64,000 bases of DNA, taken from assembly GCA_963840545.1 (NCBI GenBank), contig CAWIZE010000011.1, positions 135,855 through 199,854 on the forward strand, in the 5' to 3' direction. A model generated the notes under the pieces. That model was not told where the DNA came from, made no database searches, and saw only the letters and a program-made list of their open reading frames with translations. This document shows positions 9,276-17,275 of this stretch, in pieces. Position 1 is the first letter of the stretch, and each line of letters opens with the position of its first letter. The position numbers and the translations under genes were made by a program. The stretch is from JAKAWQ01 sp963840545 (GTDB lineage Bacteria > Pseudomonadota > Alphaproteobacteria > Acetobacterales > Acetobacteraceae).

Positions 9276-9992
9276 TCACGCCTGGAGGAAGCCCATCCGG
9301 TCATCTTCGAGCACGATCGCGGTGAGCCGCCCGCCATAGACCGCGCCCGTGTCGATGCCGATCCGGTTGGCCCGTATCACCACCTTGTGCCCCGGCGTGT
9401 GCCCGTGCACCACCACCGCGCCGAGATCGCCCGCATAGGAAAGAAAAGGCTCGCGGATCCAGAGCAGATCCGCCGGGTCCTGGTTTGCCAGAGGCACCCC
9501 GGGGCGGACCCCGGCATGGGCGAAGAAATAGCCGCCCTCGCGATGGCTCACGGCGAGACCCTGAAGGAAGCGGAGCTGTGAAGCAGGCACGCGCGCGGCC
9601 CACGAAGGCGCCGGCTCGCCCGGATCGATGTTCCAGCTCGCGAGCGTGGCGGCGGCGCCGTTGAGCAGCCAGAGCGAAGCCGACTCGCCGTCCCCGCCGC
9701 CGAGCACGGCGAGCGCCATCGCCTCATGGTTGCCGCGCAGGTTGACGGTCTCGATCCCCTCCAGGGGCGGGTCGGCCGCGAGGCGCGCCAGCACGGCGGC
9801 GCTCGCCGGCCCACGATCCAGGTAATCGCCGATATGGAGCAGCAGGGGTCTCGCGACGGGGCGTTCGACGAGGTCGGCTGCGATCGCCCGGTGCAGCGCG
9901 GCGAGCTGGCGGTCGCACCCATGCACGTCGCCGATCGCATAGACGCGCCGGCCGGGCGGCAGCGTCGCCGGCGCTAACTCGAGGGTAACCAT
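9276..9992 (-). CDS. metallophosphatase (serine/threonine phosphatase or ApaH-like)
   Basis: The 238-aa protein carries the calcineurin-like metal signature in order: YAIGDVHGCDRQLAALH (GDxHG), HIGDYLDRGP (GDxxDRG), NLRGNHEAMAL (GNHE), then HAGVRPGVPL and VVHGHTPGH. This suits PPP-type phosphatases and symmetrical diadenosine-tetraphosphatases. The ATG at 9992 follows no long leader; the longer open frame upstream is antisense to the neighbouring gene. Only 22 bp separate this start from the divergent GTG of the next gene. It could act on phosphoproteins or dinucleotide polyphosphates. Confidence 0.88.
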   Translation of the reverse strand: MVTLELAPATLPPGRRVYAIGDVHGCDRQLAALHRAIAADLVERPVARPLLLHIGDYLDRGPASAAVLARLAADPPLEGIETVNLRGNHEAMALAVLGGGDGESASLWLLNGAAATLASWNIDPGEPAPSWAARVPASQLRFLQGLAVSHREGGYFFAHAGVRPGVPLANQDPADLLWIREPFLSYAGDLGAVVVHGHTPGHKVVIRANRIGIDTGAVYGGRLTAIVLEDDRMGFLQA

Positions 9993-10014
9993 CGCGGGCG
10001 AGGCTAGCAGCTCC

Positions 10015-11490
10015 GTGCATCCGCTCCGAGACGCCATCGTTCCAGAATGGGCAGAGGCGCCCTTTACGGCCGTGGCCGGGGCCGTCGGGGGAGCGCCGCC
10101 CCGCCGTGCCGGGGCCGAGCACCTCCTGTTCGAGGCCGCGCGCCGGGCGCTCCGCGCCCCCGAGGAGTGGCTCGCACTCGCCCTCCATCTCGGGCGGCTG
10201 GCCCCGCCGGCGCCCCACCCCCACCACCGCCGCATCGCCCGCGCCCTCCTCCATGAGGCAGCCGAACGGCATGGCGGGCAGCTCTTCCCGCTCGCCAACG
10301 GCGATCTCGTGCTGCTCTGCCGCCGTCCGGAGAACCTCGTCGGCACCGCGTCCCGCGCCGACGATCCGCTGAAGCTGCCGCGGGCCCTGGCAGCGCTCTT
10401 CAGCGCCGAGACCGCCGATCCGGCCGCCATCGTCTCCCTCTGGCGCCTGGCCGAGCACGCCGAGCCCTTCCTCGCCTATGCCGCGGAGCGGCTGGACACG
10501 GCCCTGCCGGCGGCGGGCGGGGCCGGCGAGGCGCCCGCATTCGCCCCGCCCGACGAGCCGCGGATGGACGGGCTCGCCGTGCTCGCCGCCGCCCCGGGGT
10601 TCGCCGAGCTGGTGGAGCGCCAAACCGCGGCGCTGATCGTCCGCGCCGCCGGTGGGCGTCAGCCCCGGCTCCGCCCGCTCTTCCGCGAGCTGGGCTTCCG
10701 GCTGCCCGCGCTCGCCGCCCGCTTTGCCCCGGCGCGCGACGCGCGGGCCGATCCTTTTCTCTTCCGCCATCTCGCCTTCCATCTCGACCAGCGGATGCTG
10801 GCGCTGCTGGAGGCGACGCTGCCGGCCGCGGACCTCTCGCAAGGATCATCTTATGAGCGAGCAAATGAACCTTTATGGACACGGGGCGCGCCTTCCGGCT
10901 TGGCCCTCCATCTCAACCTTACCCTAGGCACCGTGCTCGGACCCGTCTTCGACCGTTTCGCCGCGATCTGCCGGGCGCTCGGCGTCAGCTTGGGCGTCGA
11001 GATCGCCCTGATCGAGGCGGCCGCGGACGCCGAGTCCTTCGCCCACGCCCGCGCCACGCTCGGGCAGGCGGGGTTCCGGCTGGTGCTGGACGGCGTCTCC
11101 CACCTCGCATTGCCGCTCTGCCGGCCCGAGGCGCTGGCGCCCGACCTGCTCAAGCTCGAATGGTCCGAGCGCCTCGCCGCCCTCGGCGCGGCGGAGGATC
11201 GGGCCTTCGCGGCCTCGCTCGCCGCCATCGGGCCGGAGCGGGTCGTGCTCCAGCGCGCCGACGCCGAGAATGCGGTGCTCTGGGGCCTCGCCCACGGCAT
11301 CACGCGCTTCCAGGGACGCCACGTGGACGTGATGCTGGGCGCGGCGCGCATGGCCTCCTGCCCGGGGGCGGCCGGCTGCACGCTCGGCCAATGCGCCGAG
11401 CGCGCCGGGGCGGCCACGGCGGCGGGCCGTCGCGCCTGCCGCAATCTCGCGTTGCTCGATGCCGCCGCCCCCGGGGAGGGCCCGCCATGA
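10015..11490 (+). CDS. degenerate GGDEF/EAL-like protein, paralogue 1
   Basis: The 491-aa protein begins at GTG. Its C-terminal half (about 305-460) has the layout of an EAL domain: FRLVLDGVSHLALPL, DLLKLEWS and HGITRFQGRHVD correspond to the DDFGTGYSS, LKID and GxGxxxxxP regions. The EAL motif itself and most metal ligands are missing. An upstream part (HEAAERHGGQLFPLANGDLV) recalls a decayed GGDEF strand-turn. Such proteins usually bind rather than make or cut cyclic di-GMP, or have lost the ligand. The stop overlaps the next start (ATGA, 11487-11490). Residues about 272-290 are encoded by an AT-richer insertion absent from the paralogue. It is the first gene of a five-gene operon. Confidence 0.7.
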   Translation: MHPLRDAIVPEWAEAPFTAVAGAVGGAPPRRAGAEHLLFEAARRALRAPEEWLALALHLGRLAPPAPHPHHRRIARALLHEAAERHGGQLFPLANGDLVLLCRRPENLVGTASRADDPLKLPRALAALFSAETADPAAIVSLWRLAEHAEPFLAYAAERLDTALPAAGGAGEAPAFAPPDEPRMDGLAVLAAAPGFAELVERQTAALIVRAAGGRQPRLRPLFRELGFRLPALAARFAPARDARADPFLFRHLAFHLDQRMLALLEATLPAADLSQGSSYERANEPLWTRGAPSGLALHLNLTLGTVLGPVFDRFAAICRALGVSLGVEIALIEAAADAESFAHARATLGQAGFRLVLDGVSHLALPLCRPEALAPDLLKLEWSERLAALGAAEDRAFAASLAAIGPERVVLQRADAENAVLWGLAHGITRFQGRHVDVMLGAARMASCPGAAGCTLGQCAERAGAATAAGRRACRNLALLDAAAPGEGPP

Positions 11491-12596
11491 CGCCGGCGCG
11501 CGCCGCGGCGGAGGGTGCGGCGCTCCGGGCGCTGGCGGTCGAATGCCGGCGCGCGGGCGTCGAACGGCATGTGCTGCTGCTCCGCCTCTCCCTCCTGCCC
11601 TCGGACTATTACCGCCCGCACCATGGCAGGCTCGCCGAGAGCGCGCTCGAGGGCCTGGCGCGCGCCGATCGTGCCCATCTCTACCGCCTGCCCGGCAACG
11701 ACCTCGCCGTCGCCTGGCGCGGGGAGGCGGCGGCCGAGCCGGAGGCCCTGGAGGCGCTCGCCACGCTCTTCGCCGGCGCCGTGGCCGACCTCCCGCCCTT
11801 CCGGGCGCTGGTGCGCCGCTTCCTGCTCCCCCGCGACGCCGCCGCTTTGGCCGCCTGCCTCGCCGGCGAGGCCGCCGCTCCGCCGCCCGCGCCGCGGCCG
11901 CGCCCTCCCCTCGACCTGCCCGAGCTCGGCCGCATCGAGCGCTCGCTCGCCTCGGCCGACCTGTCCAGCTTCGCCCGCCGCCACCCGGTCTGCCGCCAGG
12001 ACGCGCGGGGCCATTGGCGGCTCGCGTGGGAACAGCGCCTGCTCTCGATCGGCGAACTGGCGGAAACCCTCGCCCCCGAGCACGACCTGCACGCCGATCC
12101 CTGGCTCTTCCGCCGCCTCGCCCGCACCTTGGATCGGCGCATGCTGGCCCTCCTCGCCGCCCCGGGCGAAATCGGTCGGGCGCCGCCCTTTGCCGTCGAT
12201 CTCAACGTCGAGAGCATCCTCTCGCCCGCTTTTCTGTCCTTTGACGCCGCCCTGCCGGCCAGCCTGCGGGGAAAGATCCTGCTCGCCCTGCTGCCCGCCG
12301 ATATCCTGGCCGACGCCGCCTCCTTCCTCTTCGCCCGCGATTTCGCGCGCGGCCGCGGCTATCGGCTCCTGGTGCGCGGGGTCTCGGCCGCCCTCCTGCC
12401 GGCGATCTCGCTCGCCCGGCTCGGCCTCGATTTTCTCGAAATCCAATTCTCCCAAGCCCTGACCCGGCTCCCCGGCCCCATCGAGGAGCCCGACCGGGTC
12501 GTGCTCTCCCGCGTCGACAGCGAGGACGCGCTCGCCTGGGGCGAGGCCCAGGGCCTCAGACTCTTCGAGGGCTGCATGGCAGCCCCCGAGCCGTAG
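11487..12596 (+). CDS. degenerate GGDEF/EAL-like protein, paralogue 2
   Basis: At 369 aa this is a shorter relative of the preceding gene. Matching landmarks are HADPWLFRRLARTLDRRMLALL against ADPFLFRHLAFHLDQRMLALL, then YRLLVRGVSAALLP, LDFLEIQFS and GEAQGLRLFEGCM. The N-terminal part LLRLSLLPSDYYRPHHGRL, then HLYRLPGNDLAVAWR, resembles a worn GGDEF core. Catalytic EAL residues are not recognisable. It is translationally coupled to paralogue 1 and is followed 48 bp later by an ABC transporter ATPase, so the pair may regulate or localise that exporter. The function is not known. Confidence 0.68.
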   Translation: MTPARAAAEGAALRALAVECRRAGVERHVLLLRLSLLPSDYYRPHHGRLAESALEGLARADRAHLYRLPGNDLAVAWRGEAAAEPEALEALATLFAGAVADLPPFRALVRRFLLPRDAAALAACLAGEAAAPPPAPRPRPPLDLPELGRIERSLASADLSSFARRHPVCRQDARGHWRLAWEQRLLSIGELAETLAPEHDLHADPWLFRRLARTLDRRMLALLAAPGEIGRAPPFAVDLNVESILSPAFLSFDAALPASLRGKILLALLPADILADAASFLFARDFARGRGYRLLVRGVSAALLPAISLARLGLDFLEIQFSQALTRLPGPIEEPDRVVLSRVDSEDALAWGEAQGLRLFEGCMAAPEP

Positions 12597-12644
12597 GCTC
12601 CTGGCGCCCTTGGCGGGGGAGGGGGATCGGCCTATCCCGCCCGA

Positions 12645-13403
12645 ATGGACGTGCCTGGGGACGCCATCGTCGTCGAGGGGCTGGTCAAGCGGTACGGCCG
12701 CGGCACGCTGGCCGTGGACGGCATCGATTTCCGTGTGCCCGAGGGCGTCACGGTCGGGCTCCTCGGCGGCAACGGCGCGGGCAAGACGACGACGCTCGCC
12801 CTCCTGCTCGGCCTGCTGATCCCGACCGCCGGGCGCATCACCATCCTCGGCCACGACATGGCGAAGGACCGCTTTCCCGCTCTCGCGCGGATGAATTTTT
12901 CATCCCCCTACGTCGCCTTGCCGCAGCGGCTGACGGTGGGCGAGAACCTTCGTGTCTATGGACATCTCTACGGCGTGGGCGGGCTCGAGCGCCGGATCGC
13001 GGAGCTGGCGGAAGAGCTCGACCTCGGCGAATTCCTCGCCCGCCCGGCGGGCGAGCTCTCGGCCGGGCAAAAGACCCGTGTGGCGCTCGCCAAGGCATTG
13101 ATAAACCGCCCGGAAGTGCTGCTGCTCGACGAGCCCACGGCGAGCCTCGACCCCGACAGCGCCGACTGGGTGCGCGGCTGGCTCGAGCGTTATCGCGCCG
13201 AGCGGCGCTGCGCGATCCTGCTCGCCTCGCACAACATGGGCGAGGTCGAGCGCCTCTGCTCGGACGTGCTGGTGCTGAAGAAGGGCCGCTTGGTCGACCG
13301 CGGGAGTCCCACGGCGCTGATCGCCGCTTACGGCCGCGAGGACCTCGAGGAGGTGTTCCTCGATATCGCGCGCGGCCGGCACGCCGCCCGGATCGGCGCA
13401 TGA
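12645..13403 (+). CDS. ABC transporter ATP-binding protein
   Basis: The 252-aa protein is an ABC ATPase. Walker A is GGNGAGKTT (residues 41-49), the signature is LSAGQKTR (138-145), Walker B is LLLDEPTASLD (159-169) and the H-loop His is at 196. It is of the ABC-2 exporter subgroup (NodI/YadG-like). It overlaps the permease gene by ATGA (13400-13403). Together they should form an exporter of an unknown substrate, possibly a polysaccharide, lipid or drug. Confidence 0.95.
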   Translation: MDVPGDAIVVEGLVKRYGRGTLAVDGIDFRVPEGVTVGLLGGNGAGKTTTLALLLGLLIPTAGRITILGHDMAKDRFPALARMNFSSPYVALPQRLTVGENLRVYGHLYGVGGLERRIAELAEELDLGEFLARPAGELSAGQKTRVALAKALINRPEVLLLDEPTASLDPDSADWVRGWLERYRAERRCAILLASHNMGEVERLCSDVLVLKKGRLVDRGSPTALIAAYGREDLEEVFLDIARGRHAARIGA

Positions 13404-14215
13404 GCGGGGCGTGCATGATGGGGTCCGGGCGCCGCGTCTGGGCGCTGCTCTACCGGCATCTCGCCCTCTACCGGCACTCATGGCCGCGGGTCGCCGAGCT
13501 GATCTATTACCCGGTCCTGCAGATGCTGATCTGGGGCTTCACCGCGCGTTTCATCGCGAGGAGCCCCGCGACCGCCTTCACGCTCGCGGGCAGCCTGCTG
13601 ATCGGCGGCGTGCTGCTCTGGGAGGTGGCGCTCCGGAGCCAGATGGGCGTGGCGGTGAGCTTCCTCGAGGAGATCTGGTCGCGCAATCTCGGCCATCTCT
13701 TCGTCAGCCCCTTGCGGCCTGCGGAGCTGGTGGCCGGGCTGATCGCCGTCTCCACCCTCAGGATGTTGGTGGGCCTCATTCCGGCGATCGCGCTCGCCTG
13801 GTTCCTCTATGCGTTCGATCTCTTCCGGATGGGGCCGGTGCTGGTGCTCTTCTTCGCCAATCTGATGGTGATGGGCTGGTGGGTGGCGCTCGCGGTGGTG
13901 GCGCTGATCCTGCGCCACGGCGCAGGCGCCGAGACGATGGCCTGGGCGGTGCTGTTCGGGCTGACGCCGTTCTCGGCGGTGTTCTATCCGGTCTCGGTGC
14001 TGCCGGCGGCGCTCCGGCCGGTGGCGCTGGCCCTGCCGTCCTCGCACGTGTTCGAGGGGATGCGCGCGGTGTTGCTGCACGGCGCGGTGCAATGGGGTGA
14101 GATGGGATGGGCGATCGGGCTCAACGTGATCTGGACGGCCGCCGCGATGGTGCTGTTCGCGCGGCAGTTCCGCGCGGCACGGGTGCGCGGGGCGCTGATA
14201 TCGATCGGGGAATGA
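13400..14215 (+). CDS. ABC-2 type transporter permease
   Basis: The 271-aa membrane protein has about six helices and the ABC-2 membrane fold: AELIYYPVLQMLIWGFTARF near the N-terminus, FVSPLRPAELVAGLIAVSTL in the middle and TPFSAVFYPVSVLPAALRP late. That late segment is the usual ABC-2 signature region. Its start overlaps the ATPase stop and its stop overlaps the next start (14212-14215), so ATPase, permease and phosphatase are coupled. The substrate is unknown. Confidence 0.92.
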   Translation: MSGACMMGSGRRVWALLYRHLALYRHSWPRVAELIYYPVLQMLIWGFTARFIARSPATAFTLAGSLLIGGVLLWEVALRSQMGVAVSFLEEIWSRNLGHLFVSPLRPAELVAGLIAVSTLRMLVGLIPAIALAWFLYAFDLFRMGPVLVLFFANLMVMGWWVALAVVALILRHGAGAETMAWAVLFGLTPFSAVFYPVSVLPAALRPVALALPSSHVFEGMRAVLLHGAVQWGEMGWAIGLNVIWTAAAMVLFARQFRAARVRGALISIGE

Positions 14216-14850
14216 GCCCGACGCGGTTCTGGCTGGTGCGGCACGCGCCGGTGGATGATGCGGCGCGGGCGATACTGTACGGGACGATGGATGTCGGGCT
14301 CTGCCCGGCGAGCCTCAAGGCGGCGCTGCCGCTCTGCCGCGCGCTCGCCGAGCGGCTGCCGCGGCCGGCCGCGTGGGTGGTCTCGCCGCTCAGCCGCACG
14401 CGGCTCACGGCCGAGGCGATCTTCGCCGCGGGGTACCCGGACGTGACGCCGGTCGTCGAGCCAGGCGTCATCGAGCAGTCGCTCGGGGAATGGCAGGGGC
14501 TCGCCCACGCGGCGCTGCCCGAGCGGCTGCAAGGCCCGGCGCACGCCTTCTGGCCGCTCGGGCCCGCGGAGCGGCCGCCGGGCGGGGAGAGTGTGGCCGA
14601 CATGATCGAGCGGGTGGGCGCGGCGTTCGAGCGGCTGGCCGCGCGGCACCCGGGCGCGGATGTCGTGGTGGTCGGCCATGGTGGGGCGATCCGCGCGGCG
14701 GTCGCCCACGCGCTCGGCATCGGCGGCGAGGCGGCCCTCTCGCTCGCGGTGCAGAACCTCTCGCTCACCCGCCTCGAGCGCCATCCGCATGCCTGGCGGG
14801 TGGTCTGCGTGAACGAGATGGCCGCCGGCCCGGCGGGCGGGGACTCATGA
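14212..14850 (+). CDS. histidine phosphatase family protein
   Basis: The 212-aa protein has the RHG-type motif FWLVRHAPVDD near the N-terminus (RHA here), the second-half motif VVVVGHGGAIRAAVAHALG with the proton-relay His, and PLSRTRLTAEAIFAAGYP. This fits the phosphoglycerate-mutase/alpha-ribazole-phosphatase group. The ATG at 14212 overlaps the permease stop. It is the last gene of the GGDEF/EAL-exporter operon; a GC-rich hairpin follows. Confidence 0.88.
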   Translation: MSPTRFWLVRHAPVDDAARAILYGTMDVGLCPASLKAALPLCRALAERLPRPAAWVVSPLSRTRLTAEAIFAAGYPDVTPVVEPGVIEQSLGEWQGLAHAALPERLQGPAHAFWPLGPAERPPGGESVADMIERVGAAFERLAARHPGADVVVVGHGGAIRAAVAHALGIGGEAALSLAVQNLSLTRLERHPHAWRVVCVNEMAAGPAGGDS

Positions 14851-14867
14851 TCCGATTCATGAGTTCC

Positions 14868-14893
14868 GGCCCGGACGGAGGTCCGTCCGGGCC
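14868..14893. terminator. bidirectional GC-rich hairpin
   Basis: GGCCCGGACG-GAGGTC-CGTCCGGGCC is a perfect 10-bp stem between the convergent histidine phosphatase and hsp20 genes. No strong T-run follows on the plus strand. Placement supports a shared terminator. Confidence 0.6.
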
Positions 14894-14925
14894 GGCAGTC
14901 CAGGATCAGGAAGGGGGGAGAAGAA

Positions 14926-15399
14926 TTACGCGGCGACGGAAGGCTGCCCCGCGTCGTTGGCGACCCCCGAGGCGATCGCCGGCCCAGGGCTCTGCACGGC
15001 GATCCGCCGTGGCTTGAGCTGCTCGGGCACGACGCGCTTCAGGCCGACATGCAGCAGGCCGTTCTCGAGGCCGGCGCTCTCGACGACGATATGGTCGGCG
15101 AGCGCGAAGCGTCGCTCGAAGGCACGGCCGGCAATGCCACGGTAGAGCAGCTTTGCCTCCACGCCCTCATTGGCGGCACGGCCGGTGACGGTCAGGGCAT
15201 TGTCCTGGACCGTGACGTCGATATCACCCGGTGCGAAGCCCGCCACCGCCATGGTCAGGCGGTAGGAATCCTCACCGGTCTTCTCGATGTTGTACGGGGG
15301 ATAGCCCGGCCCCTCGGAGGCCGCGGCGTTCGCCAGCCGCGCCAGCCGATCGAAGCCGATGGCGGTACGGAACAACGGAGCAAAATCGTAGCTGGTCAT
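14926..15399 (-). CDS. small heat-shock protein Hsp20
   Basis: The 157-aa protein starts MTSYDFAPLFRTAIGFDRL, typical of IbpA-like proteins, and has the alpha-crystallin domain (about 35-125): YPPYNIEKTGEDSYRLTMAV, then AGFAPGDIDVTV and ERRFALADHIVVESAGLENG, then GLLHVGLKRVVPE. It binds unfolding proteins in the cytoplasm. A strong AGGAGG site stands seven bases before this ATG and can pair with an upstream CCTTGCT, as in ROSE thermometers, which decides the start. Translation is therefore likely heat-controlled. Confidence 0.93.
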   Translation of the reverse strand: MTSYDFAPLFRTAIGFDRLARLANAAASEGPGYPPYNIEKTGEDSYRLTMAVAGFAPGDIDVTVQDNALTVTGRAANEGVEAKLLYRGIAGRAFERRFALADHIVVESAGLENGLLHVGLKRVVPEQLKPRRIAVQSPGPAIASGVANDAGQPSVAA

Positions 15400-15426
15400 G
15401 GGTAACCTCCTGCATATCAGCAAGGT
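15400..15426 (-). promoter_or_regulatory. candidate ROSE-like RNA thermometer in the hsp20 leader
   Basis: On the coding strand the leader reads CCTTGCT-GATATGC-AGGAGG just before the start codon. CCTTGCT (15419-15425) can pair with the Shine-Dalgarno AGGAGG (15406-15411), including the TTGCT motif and G opposite G expected in ROSE elements. Alphaproteobacterial hsp20 genes commonly carry such elements. Only the terminal hairpin is clear; upstream helices were not folded. Confidence 0.5.
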
Positions 15427-15532
15427 CTGATGGGGCCACCCGGATGGGTCGGCCCGGACTTTGCCGCGCAGCCCGCTCAGGGCGCCGCGCGCAGGAGAAA
15501 CATGGAAACGAAGGCGGCTTCGTTCAAGCCGG

Positions 15533-15799
15533 CTATTTCTTCCCCTCGGTCATTGTCCCCCCCTGGGCCCCACCCTGGTTGGTCAGGCCGAGCCCGGCGA
15601 AGCGGCGGTTGAACTTCGCCACCTGGCCGCCGGAATCGATGATCCGGTGCTGGCCGGTCCAGGCGGGGTGGGATTTCGGATCGACGTCGAGATGCAGCGT
15701 GTCGCCCGCGCTCCCCCAGCAGGAGCGGGTGGTGAAGCTGGTGCCGTCGGTCATCACGACGTTGATCGAGTGGTATTCGGGATGGATGCCGGATTTCAT
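15533..15799 (-). CDS. rpmE: 50S ribosomal protein L31
   Basis: The 88-aa protein matches ribosomal protein L31: MKSGIHPEYHSINVVMTDG, TFTTRS-type segment (SFTTRSCWG), HLDVDPKSHPAWTGQ and KFNRRFAGLG. It lacks the paired CxxC zinc cysteines, so it is of the zinc-independent type. The start ATG is preceded by upstream sequence leading into a tandem repeat. It is transcribed toward hsp20 in the same direction, with a gap of about 110 bp. Confidence 0.95.
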   Translation of the reverse strand: MKSGIHPEYHSINVVMTDGTSFTTRSCWGSAGDTLHLDVDPKSHPAWTGQHRIIDSGGQVAKFNRRFAGLGLTNQGGAQGGTMTEGKK

Positions 15800-15872
15800 G
15801 ACGCTGTACCGAATGGAGGATGCCGGAAGGCGGGCTCTTTAGCGTCAGGCGCCGGCCGGAGCAAGGCTTCGG

Positions 15873-16076
15873 AGCGTGATCGCTGAAGGCGGAATCGCCG
15901 GAAGCGTGAATCACGCGACAAAACAATGGCCGAGAGCGGGGTGGGGGAGCGCAAGCGATCCCATTCCGTTCTAGAGCGTGATCGCTGAAGGCGGAATCGC
16001 CGGAAGCGTGAATCACGCGACAAAACAACGGCCGAGAGCGGGGTGGGGGAGCGCAAGCGATCCCATCCCGTTCTAG
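15873..16076. repeat. 102-bp tandem duplication
   Basis: Two adjacent copies (15873-15974 and 15975-16076) begin AGCGTGATCGCTGAAGG and end CCGTTCTAG. Only two bases differ: T/C in CAATGG versus CAACGG and T/C in CCATTCC versus CCATCCC. The GCGTGAT...ATCACGC part is an internal inverted repeat, so each copy could fold. The second copy supplies the stop codon (TAG read on the minus strand, 16073-16075) of the neighbouring oxidoreductase gene. The unit resembles dispersed intergenic repeats of alphaproteobacteria. Confidence 0.9.
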
Positions 16077-17152
16077 GTGAGCGTGCCGCGGGCGTATTGC
16101 GGCGGCCAAGGCAGTGGAAAACCGAGGGCGCTGGCGGCGCGCATCGGCCAGGCCGGGTCGGCGAGCAGGGCGCGGGCGAGCAGGATGAGGTCGGCGCGGC
16201 CATTGGCCAGGATCTCGGCCGCGTGGTCGGGGGTGCGGATCAGGCCGACCGCGCCGGTGGCGATGCCCGCCTCCTTGCGCACGCGCTCGGCGAAGGGGAC
16301 CTGGTAGCCGGGATGGGTCGGCACCGCCTGGGCGGGCGAATTGCCGCCCGAGGAGCAGTCTATCAGGTCGACATCGCCGCGCGCGGCCAGCAGCTTAGCC
16401 ACGCCCACGGCCTCGTCGGCGGTGAAGCCGCCGGGCGCCCAGTCGGAGCAGGAGATGCGGACAAAGAGGGGAAACTCGGCCGGCCAGACCCCGCGCACCG
16501 CGTCGATGGTCTCCAAGAGAAAGCGGGCGCGGCCGGCGAGGTCCCCGCCATAAGAATCGTTCCGCCGGTTGGCGATCGGCGAGAGGAAGGAGCTCAGGAG
16601 ATAGCCGTGGGCGGCGTGGATCTCGAGCACCTCGAAGCCGGCCCCCAGGGCCATCCGCGCGGTCTCGGCGAACTGGGCGGCGATCTCGGCGATGCCGGCC
16701 GTGCTCAGCGCCTCGGGGACGGAGTATCCCGCGTCGAAGGGGACCGCGCTCGGCCCGACCCCAACCCAGCCGCCGGCCTCCGGCGGGACGGGCTTGCCGC
16801 CCTCCCAGGGGCGGGCGACGCTCGCCTTGCGCCCGGCATGGGCGAGCTGGATGCCGGGCACGGCGCCGCCGCGGCGGATGATCGCTGCGACGCGCTTGAG
16901 GAAGTCGCGATGCTCTTCGGCCCAGAGGCCGAGGCAGTGCGCGGTGATGCGCCCGCGGGCCGAGACGTGCGTCGCCTCGGTGAAGACGATGCCGGCGCCG
17001 CCCATCGCCTTGGCGCCGAGATGCTGCACGTGCCAGTCGTCGCCCAGGCCATCGACCGCGCTGTATTGGCACATCGGTGCGACCACGATGCGGTTGCGGG
17101 CGGTGACCGAACGGAAGGTGATCGGCTGGAAGAGCAGCGGCGGTTCGGCCAT
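16073..17152 (-). CDS. NADH:flavin oxidoreductase, old yellow enzyme family (YqjM-like)
   Basis: The 359-aa protein starts MAEPPLLFQPITFRSVTARN and shows the OYE TIM-barrel signposts: NRIVVAPMCQYSAVDGLGDD, GIQLAHAGRKAS, EIHAAHGYLLSSFLSP and ARALLADPAWP. MCQY is typical of the YqjM (thermophilic-like) subgroup. It reduces activated alkenes with FMN and NAD(P)H. The open frame extends further upstream, but the ATG at 17152 gives the family N-terminus. Its stop codon lies inside the tandem repeat. A divergent SDR gene begins 123 bp away. Confidence 0.94.
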   Translation of the reverse strand: MAEPPLLFQPITFRSVTARNRIVVAPMCQYSAVDGLGDDWHVQHLGAKAMGGAGIVFTEATHVSARGRITAHCLGLWAEEHRDFLKRVAAIIRRGGAVPGIQLAHAGRKASVARPWEGGKPVPPEAGGWVGVGPSAVPFDAGYSVPEALSTAGIAEIAAQFAETARMALGAGFEVLEIHAAHGYLLSSFLSPIANRRNDSYGGDLAGRARFLLETIDAVRGVWPAEFPLFVRISCSDWAPGGFTADEAVGVAKLLAARGDVDLIDCSSGGNSPAQAVPTHPGYQVPFAERVRKEAGIATGAVGLIRTPDHAAEILANGRADLILLARALLADPAWPMRAASALGFPLPWPPQYARGTLT

Positions 17153-17275
17153 CGGGGAAGAAATCCTCGCGATCGGGGCGTGATCCTGTGCCGGCGCGGA
17201 TAGGGCCAGGCCTCCGGCTTGGCAAGGCTGGGGGACGCTGCCACTGTCGCGGGGGAAGGGCTTGCGAGCGGAACG

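Noticed and set aside
10851..12854. Long minus-strand frame of 667 codons
   Set aside because: It is the mirror of the second GGDEF/EAL-like and adjacent genes; its composition (Gly/Arg/Glu-rich) is typical of antisense frames in high-GC DNA.
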